The notes beneath the pieces were generated by a model. The model saw only the letters and a program-made list of their open reading frames with translations. It was not told where the DNA came from and made no database searches. From an uncultured Acidobacteriota bacterium (lineage in GTDB: Bacteria; Acidobacteriota; Thermoanaerobaculia; Gp7-AA8), in the NCBI GenBank assembly GCA_946887105.1, contig CAMPKJ010000103.1, positions 1 to 15,139 of the forward strand: DNA of 15,139 nt, given 5' to 3'. Within the stretch, counting starts at the first letter, position 1. Every line of letters begins with the position of its first letter. Made by a program: the position numbers and the translations under genes. Below are positions 13,789 to 15,139 of the stretch, piece after piece.

Positions 13789-13812
13789 GAGTCTTAGAGT
13801 CTTGGAGTCTTA
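13789..13812. repeat. Three tandem octamers GAGTCTTR in the divergent promoter region
   Basis: GAGTCTTA (13789-13796), GAGTCTTG (13797-13804) and GAGTCTTA (13805-13812) stand head to tail and grade into a GA-rich run. They lie just upstream of the M16 peptidase -10 and about 20 bp before the -10 of the divergent gene. Confidence 0.75.
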
Positions 13813-13830
13813 GAGAGAGGGAGCCGGCTT

Positions 13831-13836
13831 TAGAAT
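13831..13836 (+). promoter_or_regulatory. -10 element of the nucleotidyltransferase-like gene
   Basis: TAGAAT, one base from TATAAT, ends 9 nt before ATG 13846, and no Shine-Dalgarno precedes that ATG. This suggests a leaderless transcript. Confidence 0.48.
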
Positions 13837-13845
13837 GCTTCCATC

Positions 13846-14418
13846 ATGAGTTCCGGACTCGCCGCGGGCTTCCTGCTCGACCGGCAGTGGCACTGGCTCA
13901 GAGGCGAAATGGAGACGACGAAGAAACCCGCTCTTCTGACGCTTGGACGCCTGCTGGGAGAATCGGCAACGCCCTACGCCATCATCGGCGGCATTGCCGT
14001 TCAGATTCATCATCCCGATCCGCGCACCACACTGGATATCGATCTCGCCGTGCCGAGCCGCGCCGCGATCCCGGCCGAGGCGCTGGCGGCGGCCGGGTTC
14101 AGGAGAACGGGCTCGTTCGAGCATTCCGAGAATTGGGTCGCGGCCGACGGGACGCCGGTTCAGTTCACCGATGATCCGAGACTCGCCGACGCGGTGTCTT
14201 CCGCGGCCACGATCGTCGTCGACGGCATCACGCTGCGCGTCATCGGCGTGGTCGAGTTGCTCCACGAAAAAATGCGGGCAGGAACCGATCCTGCCCGGCG
14301 CCGCTCGAAGCGCTTGCAGGATCTCGCCGATGCCGAAGCTCTGCTGGAAGTGAATCCCGATCTGGCCCGGCATCTCAGCGCGGACGAGCGCCTGGCGCTC
14401 GACCGGCTGCCGCAGTGA
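13846..14418 (+). CDS. Nucleotidyltransferase-fold protein (AbiEii/MNT-like)
   Basis: The 190-residue protein contains the minimal polymerase-beta-type nucleotidyltransferase pattern YAIIGGIAVQIH (44-55), then RTTLDIDLAV (60-69) with the metal-binding pair Asp64 and Asp66. This resembles AbiEii-type and other minimal nucleotidyltransferases, which transfer a nucleotide to RNA or protein. It stands alone: no AbiEi-type antitoxin or HEPN partner is adjacent, so a toxin-antitoxin or phage-defence role is not supported here. The ATG at 13846 fits a -10 element 9 nt upstream; a second ATG at 13909 (METTKK, just before the fold) is a serious alternative. A strong hairpin follows the stop. Substrate unknown. 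Confidence 0.75.
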   Translation: MSSGLAAGFLLDRQWHWLRGEMETTKKPALLTLGRLLGESATPYAIIGGIAVQIHHPDPRTTLDIDLAVPSRAAIPAEALAAAGFRRTGSFEHSENWVAADGTPVQFTDDPRLADAVSSAATIVVDGITLRVIGVVELLHEKMRAGTDPARRRSKRLQDLADAEALLEVNPDLARHLSADERLALDRLPQ

Positions 14419-14426
14419 GCCGCAAA

Positions 14427-14456
14427 GTCCGCTCCTCGCGTGAGCGAGGAGCGGAC
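14427..14456. terminator. 13-bp perfect hairpin with GTGA tetraloop between convergent genes
   Basis: GTCCGCTCCTCGC (14427-14439) pairs exactly with GCGAGGAGCGGAC (14444-14456) around GTGA, a GNRA-type loop. AGCC (14418-14421) and GGCT (14457-14460) can add a further stem over a bulge. It lies between two convergent stop codons and has no U-tract. Confidence 0.65.
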
Positions 14457-14477
14457 GGCTGAGGCGTGGCGGCACAT

Positions 14478-15139
14478 CTAACTCGACTGCTGGACTCCGC
14501 GGCTCCGGTCGAATGCCGGCGCCGATTCCTTTTCCGCCGGTGCTTTGCACGGCGGCGGTAGCGGCTTGTCCTTGCCGCAGGCATCCGCGATCGCGTGCGC
14601 CTCGCAGGCGAGCTTCTCGCGCTCCGGCGGCATCTGATTCATGTCGCAGGGCACCGATTCCTTCGGATTGCACTGATCGATCAGCGTCGGGAGGCCGTCG
14701 CAGAGATCGAACGGTTTGACGATCCCGGCGGTGTAGCCGCTGCCGGACTTCTTGCACTCCACGCGGCCGATGTCCGCGATCTGCTCGAGCACGAGACAGG
14801 CGACGACACGCCCGAGCTTGAGGCCTGCTTCATGATCGCTGCGCCAGTGAATGCCGGCCCACAGCCGGCCCATGCCGATGTTGTCAGCCATGAAGTCCAG
14901 CTCCTGCTTGATCGTCGTATTCGTGGGGCTGCCGAGATCCGGATGCGGGCGCAGATCTTCCGGCGTCGCCTGGTTGCCGAAGAAGTAGGAGAGGATCTCG
15001 CTCGCCGCGCCGGCGTACGTGCTGTGGCCCGATGGATATGCCGGGTGCCGAGGCGTGCCGGAGGCGTTGTTCGGAAACTTGCCTGTCTTCGGATCCGGGC
15101 GTCCGTCAGGACAGAGGTTGTACGCGGGGTTCAGCTCAT
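14478..15139 (-). CDS. Vanadium-dependent haloperoxidase/PAP2-superfamily protein, N-terminus beyond the window
   Basis: The frame is open from the right window edge (first whole codon at 15137) to TAG at 14478, giving 219 visible residues. The acid phosphatase/vanadium haloperoxidase core is clear: PRHPAYPSGHSTYAGAASEI with the PSGH motif (about 15000-15055), and RLWAGIHWRSDHEAGLKLG, whose His is the vanadate/phosphate-binding or nucleophile histidine (about 14830-14870). The family is usually exported and either oxidises halides with H2O2 or acts as a phosphatase; which one cannot be decided without the N-terminus. A hydrophilic tail of about 100 residues after the core is rich in cysteines (CKK, DLC, DQC, VPC, LAC, DAC, PPC), suggesting disulphides in an exported protein. 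An ATG at 14891 lies inside the domain and is not the start. Confidence 0.85.
   Translation of the reverse strand, partial: ELNPAYNLCPDGRPDPKTGKFPNNASGTPRHPAYPSGHSTYAGAASEILSYFFGNQATPEDLRPHPDLGSPTNTTIKQELDFMADNIGMGRLWAGIHWRSDHEAGLKLGRVVACLVLEQIADIGRVECKKSGSGYTAGIVKPFDLCDGLPTLIDQCNPKESVPCDMNQMPPEREKLACEAHAIADACGKDKPLPPPCKAPAEKESAPAFDRSRGVQQSS

Noticed and set aside
13846..14418. AbiE-type toxin-antitoxin or phage-defence system
   Set aside because: No AbiEi-like or HEPN partner is adjacent on either side; only a lone nucleotidyltransferase fold is visible.
1..15139. General reassignment of TAG to an amino acid
   Set aside because: Five otherwise complete genes end naturally in TAG at expected family lengths, so TAG functions as a stop; only selective readthrough remains possible.

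Overview
The window is GC-rich chromosomal DNA (roughly two thirds G+C by eye), gene-dense and made mostly of housekeeping genes on both strands. No insertion sequence, phage gene, tRNA, rRNA or CRISPR array is visible. The exosortase-type IPTL-CTERM tail on the first gene, an HrpB helicase, a HemQ-like chlorite-dismutase-family protein, an MgtE transporter and a secreted gluzincin peptidase together suggest a Gram-negative-type environmental bacterium, possibly an Acidobacteriota (Thermoanaerobaculia-like) genome. That placement is a low-confidence inference.

Layout, left to right. (1) 17-354: a small secreted protein whose IPTL-CTERM sorting signal carries an in-frame amber codon where the family has tryptophan. 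(2) 417-2492, minus: a secreted zinc metallopeptidase, also interrupted by one in-frame amber codon, downstream of and co-directional with hrpB (2520-4619, minus). (3) 4634-6329, plus: a small acidic protein, then an overlapping GntR/YtrA-type regulator and slipin pair with a clear autoregulatory operator. (4) 6331-7065, minus: HemQ-like protein, divergent from mgtE (7112-8491, plus). (5) 8492-8733: an AT-richer gap without a convincing gene. (6) 8734-11063, minus: recN and tsaC with overlapping stop and start. (7) 11112-12371, plus: a lipoprotein L,D-transpeptidase, convergent with an M16 zinc peptidase (12479-13765, minus); a nested palindrome array lies between their 3' ends. (8) 13846-14418, plus: a nucleotidyltransferase-fold protein. 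(9) 14478 to the right edge, minus: a vanadium haloperoxidase/PAP2-type protein cut by the window end.

Three genome-scale habits stand out. Many genes lack a Shine-Dalgarno and instead have a -10-like hexamer 7-11 nt before the start codon, suggesting leaderless transcripts. Convergent gene ends carry long, near-perfect hairpins without a U-tract. Two neighbouring genes are broken only by TAG codons in an otherwise open frame, although TAG is also the normal terminator of several intact genes here.

I found no large novel multi-gene system. The best leads are the paired in-frame ambers, the 24-bp GntR operator driving a regulator-slipin operon, and the nested palindrome at 12379-12472.
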